Below, in pieces: positions 1 through 9,000 of a DNA stretch of 64,000 nucleotides. This DNA is from Brachybacterium sp. SGAir0954 (GTDB lineage: Bacteria > Actinomycetota > Actinomycetes > Actinomycetales > Dermabacteraceae), in assembly GCF_005490785.1 (NCBI RefSeq), contig NZ_CP027295.1:1798001-1862000 (forward strand). Direction: 5' to 3'. Under the pieces are notes generated by a model, which saw only the letters and a program-made list of their open reading frames with translations, did not search any database and was not told the DNA's origin. Position 1 is the stretch's first letter. Each line of letters starts with the position of its first letter. Position numbers and translations under genes: made by a program.

Positions 1-77
1 ACACCGCCACCGAGGTCCCCGCGGGGGCGCGCGTGGGCATCGGCGACCGCTGGCTCACCGTGGAGAGGGAGCAGTGA
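1..77 (+). CDS. C-terminal tail of an upstream gene (partial)
   Basis: Only the last 24 residues are inside the window, in the frame that ends at TGA 75-77. The tail reads ...VGIGDRWLTVEREQ. It overlaps the phosphatase start (GTG 74) by GTGA, so it belongs to the same operon. The fragment is too short to assign a function; in comparable loci a VWA- or FHA-type component often sits here, but that is a guess. Confidence 0.6.
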   Translation, partial: TATEVPAGARVGIGDRWLTVEREQ

Positions 78-952
78 TCGACCGCTCCCTCTCGGACCCG
101 GACGCGCAGGGCACCATCCGCGTGGTCTCCTCGGCGACCACGCACGTGGGGCACGTGCGCGCCACGAACGAGGACAGCATGCTCGCCCACCCGCCGATCT
201 TCCTGGTCGCCGACGGCATGGGCGGGCACAACGCCGGCGAGGTCGCGAGCGCGATCACCGTCGAGGAGTTCGAGCGCCTCACGCTGCAGGAGAACGTGAG
301 CGTCGAGCAGCTCGGCGACGCGCTGACCTCCGCCGGGGACCGCATCGCTGCCCTCACCGGCGAGGCGCAGCAGGGTGCCGGGACCACCGTCGCCCTCGTC
401 GCGTCGATGGTCCTGGACGGCGTGGGCTACTGGGTGGTGCTGAACCTCGGCGACTCCCGTGTGTACCGCCTCTCGGGAGAGATCTTCGAGCAGGTCAGCG
501 TGGACCACTCCGTGGTCCAGGAGCTCATGGACCGCGGTGACCTCACTCCGGCAGAGGCGGAGGTCCATCCGTACCGGCACATGGTCACGCGCGCCCTGGG
601 CGCCGGCCCGGACTCCGAGCCCGACTACTGGCTGATCCCGGCGGAGGTCGGCGATCGCATGCTCATCTGCTCCGACGGCCTGACCAACGAGGTCGAGGAC
701 GCGTCGATCGAGCGCGCGCTGCGCAGCCCGCGGGACGTGCGGACGATCGGCGAGGACCTCGTCCGGCTCGCGCTGGACGCCGGCGGCCGCGACAACGTGA
801 GCGTCGTGATCGTCGAGGCCGTGGAGATCCTGGGCCTGTCGCTGCCCCCGGAGTCCACGGCGGACCTCCCCGGGGAGGACACCGACGAGCACGAGATCGA
901 CGAGGACACGCTGCCCCGCGGTCTCGAGCGCGAGGCCGGCGAGGGACGATGA
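74..952 (+). CDS. PP2C-family Ser/Thr protein phosphatase
   Basis: Probable metal-dependent phosphatase that removes phosphate from Ser/Thr, most likely opposing the kinase two genes downstream. Conserved PP2C metal-binding motifs are visible: TNED at about residues 31-34, VADGMGG at 45-51 (Asp47), a C-terminal SDGLTNEV and GGRDNVSVV. The phosphatase domain fills about residues 15-250 and is followed by an acidic tail; there is no transmembrane segment, so the protein is cytosolic. The GTG start overlaps the previous stop, and the stop overlaps the ATG of the FHA gene (ATGA), which indicates translational coupling. Length (292 aa) is normal for soluble bacterial PP2C enzymes. Confidence 0.93.
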   Translation: MIDRSLSDPDAQGTIRVVSSATTHVGHVRATNEDSMLAHPPIFLVADGMGGHNAGEVASAITVEEFERLTLQENVSVEQLGDALTSAGDRIAALTGEAQQGAGTTVALVASMVLDGVGYWVVLNLGDSRVYRLSGEIFEQVSVDHSVVQELMDRGDLTPAEAEVHPYRHMVTRALGAGPDSEPDYWLIPAEVGDRMLICSDGLTNEVEDASIERALRSPRDVRTIGEDLVRLALDAGGRDNVSVVIVEAVEILGLSLPPESTADLPGEDTDEHEIDEDTLPRGLEREAGEGR

Positions 953-3549
953 GCGGAACCGGGGGCGAGGGAGCGGCGAGCACGGGCACCGGGGACGGCC
1001 CCGCGCCGCTGCTCGGGGCCGGGATCTGGGTGCAGAACGGGCCGGCGACGCTCGTCGTGCGCGAGCGCGGCTGGATCGTCCTCGTGCCAGGCACCCGCAA
1101 GGAGGTCATCGAGGCCGCGTGGAGCGTCCTCGGCGAGGACGCGGTCGACGGCGACACCCTGCTGCCCCGGACCGCGGAGCTCGCGGGCCTCGAGGGGCCG
1201 GAGAAGATCCCGGCGATCCTCTTCGCCCTCGTCAGCGGGAGCTCGGCGCAGCTGGGCGTGAAGGGACGGACCCTGCTCTCGCTCCACGACGCCGACGGCG
1301 CACGGCAGCTCGAGGGCGCCGACGGCGAGCTGCGCAGCGCGAGCGCCGAGGGCCTCGAGCGGATCGCCTTCGGCGACCTCCCTCCCGAGGATCCGACGGG
1401 AGTCCTGCGGATCGGGACCGGGGTCATGCGCACCAAGGGCTTCGTGCACATGCTCGTGGACCCGGCCGCGCTCCCGGACGAGCGTCGGGCCCGTCTTGCC
1501 GCGCAGGTCGAGAAGGACGGTCGTTCGATCGAGTCCGAGGAGTCGAAGGCGAAGCGGGCCGCGGCCCCGGCGCCTGCTCGGCCCGCGGCGTCCTCGAGCT
1601 CCTCGACCCCCGTGAGGAAGCCCGCCGCGGCCACCCGCAAGCCGGGGGAGATGCCTCCCTCGATCGCCGGACGCGGCGGCTCCTCCTCTCGGTCCTCGCG
1701 GACCGAGCCCGAGGCGCCGCGCGGCCCCAGCGTGTTCGACGGGCTGTTCGGCGGTGACGCGCCGGCTCCCGCCGCGGCGACCCCGGCCGCAGCCCCGGAC
1801 CCCGTGGCCCCGGCAGCCGAGAGGTGGGTGTCCGAGCCCACCCCGGCAGCGGCGCCCGCGCCCGCGCCCGAGACCCTGGCGGTCGGGACCCCTGTCCCCG
1901 AGACCCCGGTGGCGGAGAGCGCCGAGGCCGAGGCCCCCACCCCCGCCGTGGAGTCGGCGCCGGCCGCCGCCCCGACACCCTCTCCGGCACTCGCAGCCTC
2001 GCCCGTCCCCACGCCGGCCCCGACGCAGGACGTGCCCTCGTCGCCGTCGGCGGAGCAGCAGCCCGTCCCGCAGCGGTCGACCGTGCAGGGCCAGGCCGAG
2101 CAGCCCGCGCCCCGGCGCCGACTCGTGAGCACCTCGCTCTTCGACCGTCGTCGTCCCGCGGCCACGCCGGCTCCGGCGCCGGCCACCGCGTCGTCGCCGG
2201 TCGCGCCGGAGGACCCCGGGGCGACCCGGATCGAGCCGGCGGATGACCGTATCGACGTCCCGGACGAGCAGACCCAGGTGCCGGTCACGGAGACCGCTCC
2301 CGCGGAGCCGGGGCCCGTGACCCCGGGACCTGCGGCGACGCCCGCCTCTGCATCGACGCCCGCACCCGCGGCGACGCCGGCATCCGCGGTGACGCCCGCG
2401 GCTGCGGCGACCCCCGCTCCGGCCCCGGCTCGATCGCAGCCGGCCCATCGCGCCGCCTCACCGGTCCCCGAGCACTCCGGGGCGCGCGCCGGCTCCCGTC
2501 GGGAGCTCCCGCCGGATCTCGACACCTCCCTCACCTACGACGACCTCTTCGGGAAGACCGTCTTCCGCACGATCGAGGACGCCGCGGTCCGTCGCCGCGA
2601 GGAGGACGAGGAGCACGCGGACGAGGTGGACGCACCGGAGCGCCCCGGCGCCGACGTCCCCGATGCGGGACGAGCGGACGCCGCGTCACCGGGGAGCGTC
2701 CCGTCGGCGCAGCCTGCCCCGTCGCCGAGCCTCGCCGCCCCCAGCCCGGCGCCCGCTCCCGAGCACACGGGCTCGGACTTCATCGACTGGGTGCCCGGGG
2801 TGGGACGCACGGCGCCGGAGATCGCGCAGACCGCGGCGCAGCGCGCGGCGACCCCGCCCGTCGCCGCCCCCGCCTATCCGCAGGTCCACATGCCCGAGCC
2901 GTCGGCTCCCGCGGGCGCGCCGGGATCGCCGGTCGCCCCGCCGCAGCAGCGACCCACCGCCCCGCCGCGGCGACCCACGGCCCCGCCGGCGTCGGCGAAC
3001 CCTGCGGCACCCGCCCCCGGCCACCAGGCCGGACCGACCGTGGCCCCGGCGTCGGGCCCGTCGAGCTCCCGGCCCGACGCGGTCACCCACGAGGTGACCC
3101 TCCCCGGGCTCGTCTGCCCCCGCGGCCATGCCAATGCCCCCGAGCGCGCGGTCTGCGCCGTGTGCCGGCTCCCGCTCCAGGGCCCGGTGCGGCCCGTCGC
3201 CCGTCCCGCTCTGGGGCAGGTCATGATCTCGACCGGCGGCGGGTTCGTCCTGGACCGCAGCGCGATCATCGGCCGGCGCCCCCGCGCCTCCCGCGTGAGC
3301 GTCGCCGACATGCCCCAGCTGATCACCGTCCCGAGCCCCCAGCAGGACGTCTCCCGCTCCCATCTCGAGCTGCGGCTCGAGGGGTGGCACGTCCTGGCCA
3401 CGGACCTCGGCACCACCAACGGCACGACCCTGCACCGACCCGGCGCGGACCCGGTGCGCCTGCGCCCCCGCGAGGGCGTCGGGCTGGGTCACGAGGACGT
3501 CCTCGACCTCGGGGACGGCGTGCTGCTGCGCTACCTGGGGGTGCGGTGA
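949..3549 (+). CDS. long Pro/Ala-rich protein with zinc ribbon and C-terminal FHA domain
   Basis: 866-residue probable phosphothreonine-binding adaptor. Three parts are visible. Residues 1-190 form a globular domain I do not recognise. Residues about 200-720 are a low-complexity Ala/Pro/Thr stretch with scattered acidic patches, including a folded-looking segment DLDTSLTYDDLFGKTVF near 523-539. The C-terminus has a four-Cys zinc ribbon (CPRGH...CAVC, about 723-740) and an FHA domain (about 760-866) with GR, SRSH and TTNGT core residues. The gene sits between the phosphatase and kinase with ATGA overlaps on both sides, so it is the obvious candidate for a regulated scaffold of this locus. The low-complexity part creates long false open frames on both strands. 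Confidence 0.88.
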   Translation: MSGTGGEGAASTGTGDGPAPLLGAGIWVQNGPATLVVRERGWIVLVPGTRKEVIEAAWSVLGEDAVDGDTLLPRTAELAGLEGPEKIPAILFALVSGSSAQLGVKGRTLLSLHDADGARQLEGADGELRSASAEGLERIAFGDLPPEDPTGVLRIGTGVMRTKGFVHMLVDPAALPDERRARLAAQVEKDGRSIESEESKAKRAAAPAPARPAASSSSSTPVRKPAAATRKPGEMPPSIAGRGGSSSRSSRTEPEAPRGPSVFDGLFGGDAPAPAAATPAAAPDPVAPAAERWVSEPTPAAAPAPAPETLAVGTPVPETPVAESAEAEAPTPAVESAPAAAPTPSPALAASPVPTPAPTQDVPSSPSAEQQPVPQRSTVQGQAEQPAPRRRLVSTSLFDRRRPAATPAPAPATASSPVAPEDPGATRIEPADDRIDVPDEQTQVPVTETAPAEPGPVTPGPAATPASASTPAPAATPASAVTPAAAATPAPAPARSQPAHRAASPVPEHSGARAGSRRELPPDLDTSLTYDDLFGKTVFRTIEDAAVRRREEDEEHADEVDAPERPGADVPDAGRADAASPGSVPSAQPAPSPSLAAPSPAPAPEHTGSDFIDWVPGVGRTAPEIAQTAAQRAATPPVAAPAYPQVHMPEPSAPAGAPGSPVAPPQQRPTAPPRRPTAPPASANPAAPAPGHQAGPTVAPASGPSSSRPDAVTHEVTLPGLVCPRGHANAPERAVCAVCRLPLQGPVRPVARPALGQVMISTGGGFVLDRSAIIGRRPRASRVSVADMPQLITVPSPQQDVSRSHLELRLEGWHVLATDLGTTNGTTLHRPGADPVRLRPREGVGLGHEDVLDLGDGVLLRYLGVR

Positions 3550-5180
3550 TGGCGCGCCCGCCCCAGGCACCGCCGGAGCTCGCCGGCTACTCCTACGAGA
3601 CCGTGCTGGGCTCGGGCGGCTTCGCCGACGTCTTCCTCTACCGCCAGCAGCGCCCGCAGCGACGCGTCGCGATCAAGGTGCTGCTGTCGACCGTGCTCGA
3701 CGAGAGCGTCGCCCGCCAGTTCGAGGGCGAGGCCAACGTCATGGCCTCCCTCTCCACGCACCCCTCGATCGTCGCGATCTACGCCGCCGAGGTCTCCGCC
3801 GACCACCGGCCCTACATCGTCATGGAGTACTGCTCGCGCCCCAACTACGGCGTGCGCTTCCGGCGCGAGCGGATCACCGTCACGGAGGCCCTGCGGGTGG
3901 GGGTGCAGATCGCCGGCGCGGTGGAGACCGCGCACCGCGCGGGGATCCTGCACCGCGACATCAAGCCTGCGAACATCCTCGTCACCGACTACAACCGGCC
4001 GGCGCTGACGGACTTCGGCATCTCCATCGCGACGACCGGCGGCCAGGACATCGAGGACAGCCAGGGCCTGTCGATCCCGTGGTCGCCGCCCGAGTTCTTC
4101 ACCGACCCGCCGCGGGCGGACGTCCGCAGCGACGTGTTCTCCCTCGCCGCGACGATCTACTCCCTGCTCGCCTCCGCGACGCCGTTCGAGCGTCGCGGTC
4201 AGCGCAACTCCGCCACCGATCTCATCCAGCGGATCAGCACGGAGCCCCTGCTGCCGCTGGACCGGCCCGACGTCCCGCCCGAGCTGGGGCGCGTGCTCGC
4301 CGTCGCCATGGCGAAGGATCCTCAGGCCCGCTACCCGAGCGCCCTCGACCTGGGCCGCGCGCTCCAGCAGGTCGAGCTGGGGCTCTCCCTGCCGGTCACG
4401 CAGATGGACGTGCTCGACGAGCGGGGACCCGCCCCCGAGGAGCAGGGCCAGGACGACGAGCTCGAGGCGCACACACGCATCCGGCGCGTCTCGACCGTGG
4501 ACCCCGAGGAGTCCTCCCGTCGCCTCGACCGCTTCGCCGGGGTCGCGCCGGCGCTGTCCGGCCCCCGTCACGGCTCGCCCGGCTCGGGCGCGTCGGCGCA
4601 CTCCGCGGCCTCCGCCGCGGAGCCGGGAGGGGAGTCCACCGTCCTGCGACCGGCCGGCGCGGCCCCCCTCGGCGCGACCCCGCTCGCGGCGACCGCCGCC
4701 GGCGGCGCGGCACCCGAGCGGACCACCCGGACCTGGCCCTGGATCGTGCTCGCCGCGGTGCTCGTCGTCCTCCTCGGCGTCGGCACCACGATCGGCGTGC
4801 GCGCCCTGGTCGTCGAGCCGGAGCCGGTCACCGCGACCTCGCCGGTCAACGTGCCCACGGGCGGGGCGGAGCCCCCGGGCGAGCCCGTCGACCCGAAGGT
4901 CGTCGTCATCACCGAGGAGTCGGAGGGCGTCACCGGGCGGGCCAAGGTCACCTGGGGCGTCCCCGAGGGCTACACGGAGGACGACTTCTTCCGCGTCCGG
5001 TGGAAGGACATGCCGGACAACTACGAGAAGTTCGGCGAGTGGACTGAGCAGCACGGGCGCAGCTCCGAGGTGCGCGACATGCCGCCGAACCTGAAGGATC
5101 GCTGCCTCGAGGTGCAGACCGTCTCCCCGGACGGGCAGTCGAGCGGGATCGTCGAGGCCTGCCTCGAGGACGACGGATGA
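3549..5180 (+). CDS. transmembrane Ser/Thr protein kinase with extracytoplasmic FN3-like domain
   Basis: PknB-like Hanks-type kinase. The kinase domain (about 14-285) has the glycine loop GSGGFADV (21-28), Lys43, catalytic HRDIKPAN (Asp137) and DFG (Asp155). A disordered linker (about 290-390) leads to one transmembrane helix (about 395-417) and an outside domain of about 120 residues whose pattern (VKVTW..., FRVRWKD, SSEVRDM) resembles a fibronectin type III fold rather than PASTA repeats. ATG at 3549 is chosen because it overlaps the FHA stop; an open frame upstream of it is an overlap artefact. Partners are likely the adjacent PP2C and FHA proteins. The external ligand cannot be read from sequence. 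Confidence 0.94.
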   Translation: MARPPQAPPELAGYSYETVLGSGGFADVFLYRQQRPQRRVAIKVLLSTVLDESVARQFEGEANVMASLSTHPSIVAIYAAEVSADHRPYIVMEYCSRPNYGVRFRRERITVTEALRVGVQIAGAVETAHRAGILHRDIKPANILVTDYNRPALTDFGISIATTGGQDIEDSQGLSIPWSPPEFFTDPPRADVRSDVFSLAATIYSLLASATPFERRGQRNSATDLIQRISTEPLLPLDRPDVPPELGRVLAVAMAKDPQARYPSALDLGRALQQVELGLSLPVTQMDVLDERGPAPEEQGQDDELEAHTRIRRVSTVDPEESSRRLDRFAGVAPALSGPRHGSPGSGASAHSAASAAEPGGESTVLRPAGAAPLGATPLAATAAGGAAPERTTRTWPWIVLAAVLVVLLGVGTTIGVRALVVEPEPVTATSPVNVPTGGAEPPGEPVDPKVVVITEESEGVTGRAKVTWGVPEGYTEDDFFRVRWKDMPDNYEKFGEWTEQHGRSSEVRDMPPNLKDRCLEVQTVSPDGQSSGIVEACLEDDG

Positions 5181-5247
5181 CCGGCACGAGCAGGATGACC
5201 GACGACAGCAGCCCCCGACGGGGGCACGAGCACGAGGAGGGACGCCG

Positions 5248-5958
5248 ATGACGTCCTCGATCTCCGTGGAGTTCTGCGGCGAATGGTTCACGGTCGCCGA
5301 CGGCGAGGAGCTGACGATCGGCCGCGACGCGGATCTCAGCGTCGACGACGACAACCCCTTCCTGCACCGGCGCTTCCTGTCGATCGTGCAGGTGGACACG
5401 CTGTGGTGGCTCGTCAACATCGGCTCACGGCTCTCCGCCACGATCACCGACCCCGGCGGCGCGATGCAGGCCTGGCTCGCCCCGGGCGCCCGCATCCCGC
5501 TCGTCTTCGACGAGACCAAGGTCGTGTTCACCGCGGGACCGACCACCTACGACCTCTCCATCCACACCGAGTCGCCCTCCTTCGAGCGGATCGCCGGCCC
5601 GGACGACCCGGTGGGGGAGACGACGGTGGGCGCCGTGCAGCTCACGGCGAGCCAGAAGCTGCTCATCCTCGCGCTCTCCGAGCAGATGCTCGCCCGTGAG
5701 GGCAGCGGCATGAGCACCGTCCCCACCTCTGCGCAGGCCGCGGAGCGGCTCGGATGGCAGCTCACCAAGTTCAACCGCAAGCTCGACAACGTGTGCGACA
5801 AGCTCGACCGGATGGGCGTGCGCGGTCTGCGCGGCGGCCCCGGGAAGCTCGCGAGCAACCGGCGGGCCCGTCTCGTCGAGCACGCCGTCATGTCGCGGCT
5901 CGTGACGGTGGAGGACCTGCCGCTGCTCGACCAGGCGCAGCAGCCCGACGAGGACTGA
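5248..5958 (+). CDS. FHA-like protein with C-terminal helix-turn-helix-like region
   Basis: 236 residues. Residues 1-110 look like a degenerate FHA fold: LTIGRDADLSVDDDNPFLHRRF keeps the GR turn and the second-loop Arg, but has His-Arg-Arg in place of the usual Ser-x-x-His. The C-terminal half (about 125-215) has a pattern SAQAAERLGWQLTKFNRKLDNVCDKL that suggests a winged-helix DNA- or protein-binding unit, an uncommon pairing with FHA. An AGGAGG-like ribosome site precedes the ATG. The 67-base gap after the kinase and 76 bases before the ATPase suggest the same operon. It may link kinase state to expression or assembly of the secretion locus (inference). Confidence 0.8.
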   Translation: MTSSISVEFCGEWFTVADGEELTIGRDADLSVDDDNPFLHRRFLSIVQVDTLWWLVNIGSRLSATITDPGGAMQAWLAPGARIPLVFDETKVVFTAGPTTYDLSIHTESPSFERIAGPDDPVGETTVGAVQLTASQKLLILALSEQMLAREGSGMSTVPTSAQAAERLGWQLTKFNRKLDNVCDKLDRMGVRGLRGGPGKLASNRRARLVEHAVMSRLVTVEDLPLLDQAQQPDED

Positions 5959-6034
5959 TCGACCGGGCGGCCGGCACCGCCGGTCGCCGACGACGGCGGG
6001 TCTGAGCCCGCCCCAGGGGAGGACCCGCACCACC

Positions 6035-9000
6035 ATGCGCATCAAGCTGACGCTGCGCCGTCCCGAGGACCGGCTCACCGACCTCGAGGTGACCGCCGAC
6101 GCGACCGCCTCGGTCGCCGACGTCGCCAACGCGCTGTACCTCGCCGATCCCCTCCGCGACGAGGTCGAGCCGCCCGATGGGCTGACCCTCCAGGTCCAGG
6201 ACCCGGGCGCGGGCCCCGGCGCGAGCGGCGTGCGCTCCCTGGACCGCGGCGCGGACCTCATCCAGGCGGGCCTGCGCTCCGGGAGCGTCGTCTCCATCGC
6301 CCGCTCCTCGGAGGACTTCGAGACCCGGGCGGAGTCACGCGGCGCGGCCGTCGCCCTGCTGCGGGTCCTCTCCGGGCCGGAGGCGGGACGCGAGTTCCCG
6401 CTGCCCAGCGGCTCGAGCGTCGTGGGACGCGAGGGCGACCTCGACATCCGCATCGCCGATCCGATGCTCTCCAAACGGCACGCGCGGATCAACGTCTCCG
6501 ACACGATCGAGGTCGTGGACCTGCACTCCTCCAACGGTGTGGTGATCGGCGGCGAGCAGGTCCAGCGCGCCGTCATCGGCCCCGCGGACACCGTCCTCAT
6601 CGGCGGGACGACCTTCTCCGTGATCACCCTGCACCGACTGGGCGGCGCCGCCCCGAGCAGCCCCGTCGTCGAGTTCAACCGCTCCCCGCGGGTGGTGCCG
6701 CGCTTCCCCTACCGCCCGCTCAAGGCGCCCACCCCGCCCAAGGAGCCCGCGCCGCAGTACTTCCCGATCTTCATGATGTTCGCGCCGGTGTTCATGGGCG
6801 CGTTCATGTTCTCCCTGACCCGCAGCCCCTTCTCGCTCATGTTCGTGGTGATGATGCCGCTCATGGCCACCGCGGGCTACCTCAACCGCAAGTGGCAGCA
6901 GAAGAAGCAGCTCGAGCGGCAGATCGAGAACTTCGAGGAGGGGCTCGCCTCGCTCAAGCGCCGCGTCACCGCCGCCCAGGACCTCGAGCGTGCGGTGCGG
7001 CTGGTGGAGACCCCCTCCGCCGCGGACACCGTCGACGCGGCGTTCCGCCTGGGCCGCCTGCTGTGGACCCACCGCACCGAGCACAACGCCTTCGGCACGG
7101 TGCGCCTGGGCCTCGGCGTCGCCGAGTCGCGGGTGGGCATCGAGATGCCGGGGGAGAACGACGCGATCCCGAAGTACTACGACATGCTCGACGACATGCA
7201 CGAGAAGTACCGCCTGATCGCGGGCGTGCCGATCGTCGGGGACCTCCGCTCCGCCGGGAGCATCGGCGTCGCCGGCGGCGGCCAGGAGGCGGACGGCGTG
7301 GCCCGCGGGCTCGTCACCCAGCTGTTCGCCCTGCACTCCCCGGCGGATCTCGCGATCGCCGCGATCACCTCGCGCACCAGCCGCGACCGCTGGCAGTGGT
7401 TGAAGTGGCTCCCGCACACCTCGAGCCCCCACTCCCCGCTGCCCGGCGACCACCTCGCGGACAGCCCCGGCCGCGGCACCGCCCTGCTCTCCCGCATCGA
7501 GGAGCTCATCGAGCAGCGGGGCCAGGGCGCCCCGGCCCAGCTGCGCACCCCGCTCACGCCGGACGTGACGAAGGAGCCGCGGATCCCGCCGGAGCCGGTC
7601 GCCCCGCTGCTGCTCGTGGTCATCGAGGACGACGCGCCCGTCGACCGCGCCCGCCTCGTGCGCCTCGCGGAGAAGGGGCCCGACGTCGGCGTGCACGTGC
7701 TGTGGTCCGCCGCGAACGTCGCCGCGCTACCCGCGGCGTGCCGCACCTACGTCTCGGTCGACGAGGCCGTGGAGGGCGCGAGCGCGGGCCACGTGCGGCT
7801 CGGGGAGCGGTACTACCCCGTGACCGTCGAGACCGTCGCGGTCGACGTCGCCGCCGGGGTGGCCCGCCACCTCTCGCCCGTGGTCGACGCGGGCGTGCCG
7901 GTGGACGACGACTCCGACCTCCCGCGCGCGATCTCCTACCTCAAGCTCGGCGGCATGGCGCTCGCCGAGGACCCCGGCCACATCATCGAGCGGTGGAAGG
8001 AGAACAACTCCCTCACCCCGCGGGACGGCTCCGAGCCGGTGCGCCGCAAGCACGACGCGAACCTGCGCGGGCTGATCGGGCACAACGGCCAGGACGCCTT
8101 CCACCTGGACCTGCGCACCAACGGCCCGCACGCCCTCGTGGGCGGCACCACCGGCGCCGGCAAGTCCGAGTTCCTGCAGGCGTGGGTGATGGGCATGGCC
8201 ACCGCCCACAGCCCGGACCGCGTGACCTTCCTCTTCGTGGACTACAAGGGCGGAGCGGCCTTCGCGGACTGCATCACGCTGCCCCATGCGGTGGGCCTGG
8301 TCACCGATCTCTCCCCGCACCTCGTGCGGCGCGCGCTCACCTCCCTGCGGGCCGAGCTGCACCATCGCGAGCACCTGCTGAACCGCAAGAAGGCGAAGGA
8401 CCTCGTCTCGCTCGAGCGCACCGGCGACCCCGAGACCCCGCCGAGCCTCATCATCATCGTCGACGAGTTCGCGGCGCTGGCCAAGGAGATCCCCGAGTTC
8501 GTGGACGGCGTGGTCGACGTCGCCGCGCGCGGCCGCTCCCTGGGGCTCCACCTGATCCTCGCCACCCAGCGGCCGGCCGGTGTCATCAAGGACAACCTGC
8601 GCGCGAACACGAACCTCCGGATCGCCCTGCGCATGGCCGACGAGGCGGATTCCCAGGACATCCTGGGCGACAAGATGGCCGCCCACTTCGATCCGGGGAT
8701 CCCGGGCCGCGCCGCCGCCAAGACCGGTCCGGGCCGCATCGCGACCTTCCAGACCGGCTACGCGGGAGGCTGGACGACGGAGGAGCCCGAGCGGGCCCGC
8801 ATCGACATCGTCGAGCGGGACTTCGGCACGGGGGAGGCCTGGGACATCCCGGCCCCGCCCGTGAAGGAGGTCAAGGACCCGGGTCCCAACGACATCAGCC
8901 GCATGGTGCACACGATCATCGGCGCCGCGGAGCAGGCCTGCGTTCCGGCCCCGCGCAAGCCGTGGCTCTCCGAGCTCGCGGACGCCTACGACCTCTCCCG

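Noticed and set aside
625-2534. Two long minus-strand open frames (over 600 codons) across the FHA gene
   Set aside because: They are Arg/Gly- or Ala/Gly-rich shadows of the low-complexity plus-strand coding region; the plus frame has recognisable zinc-ribbon and FHA domains and operon overlaps.
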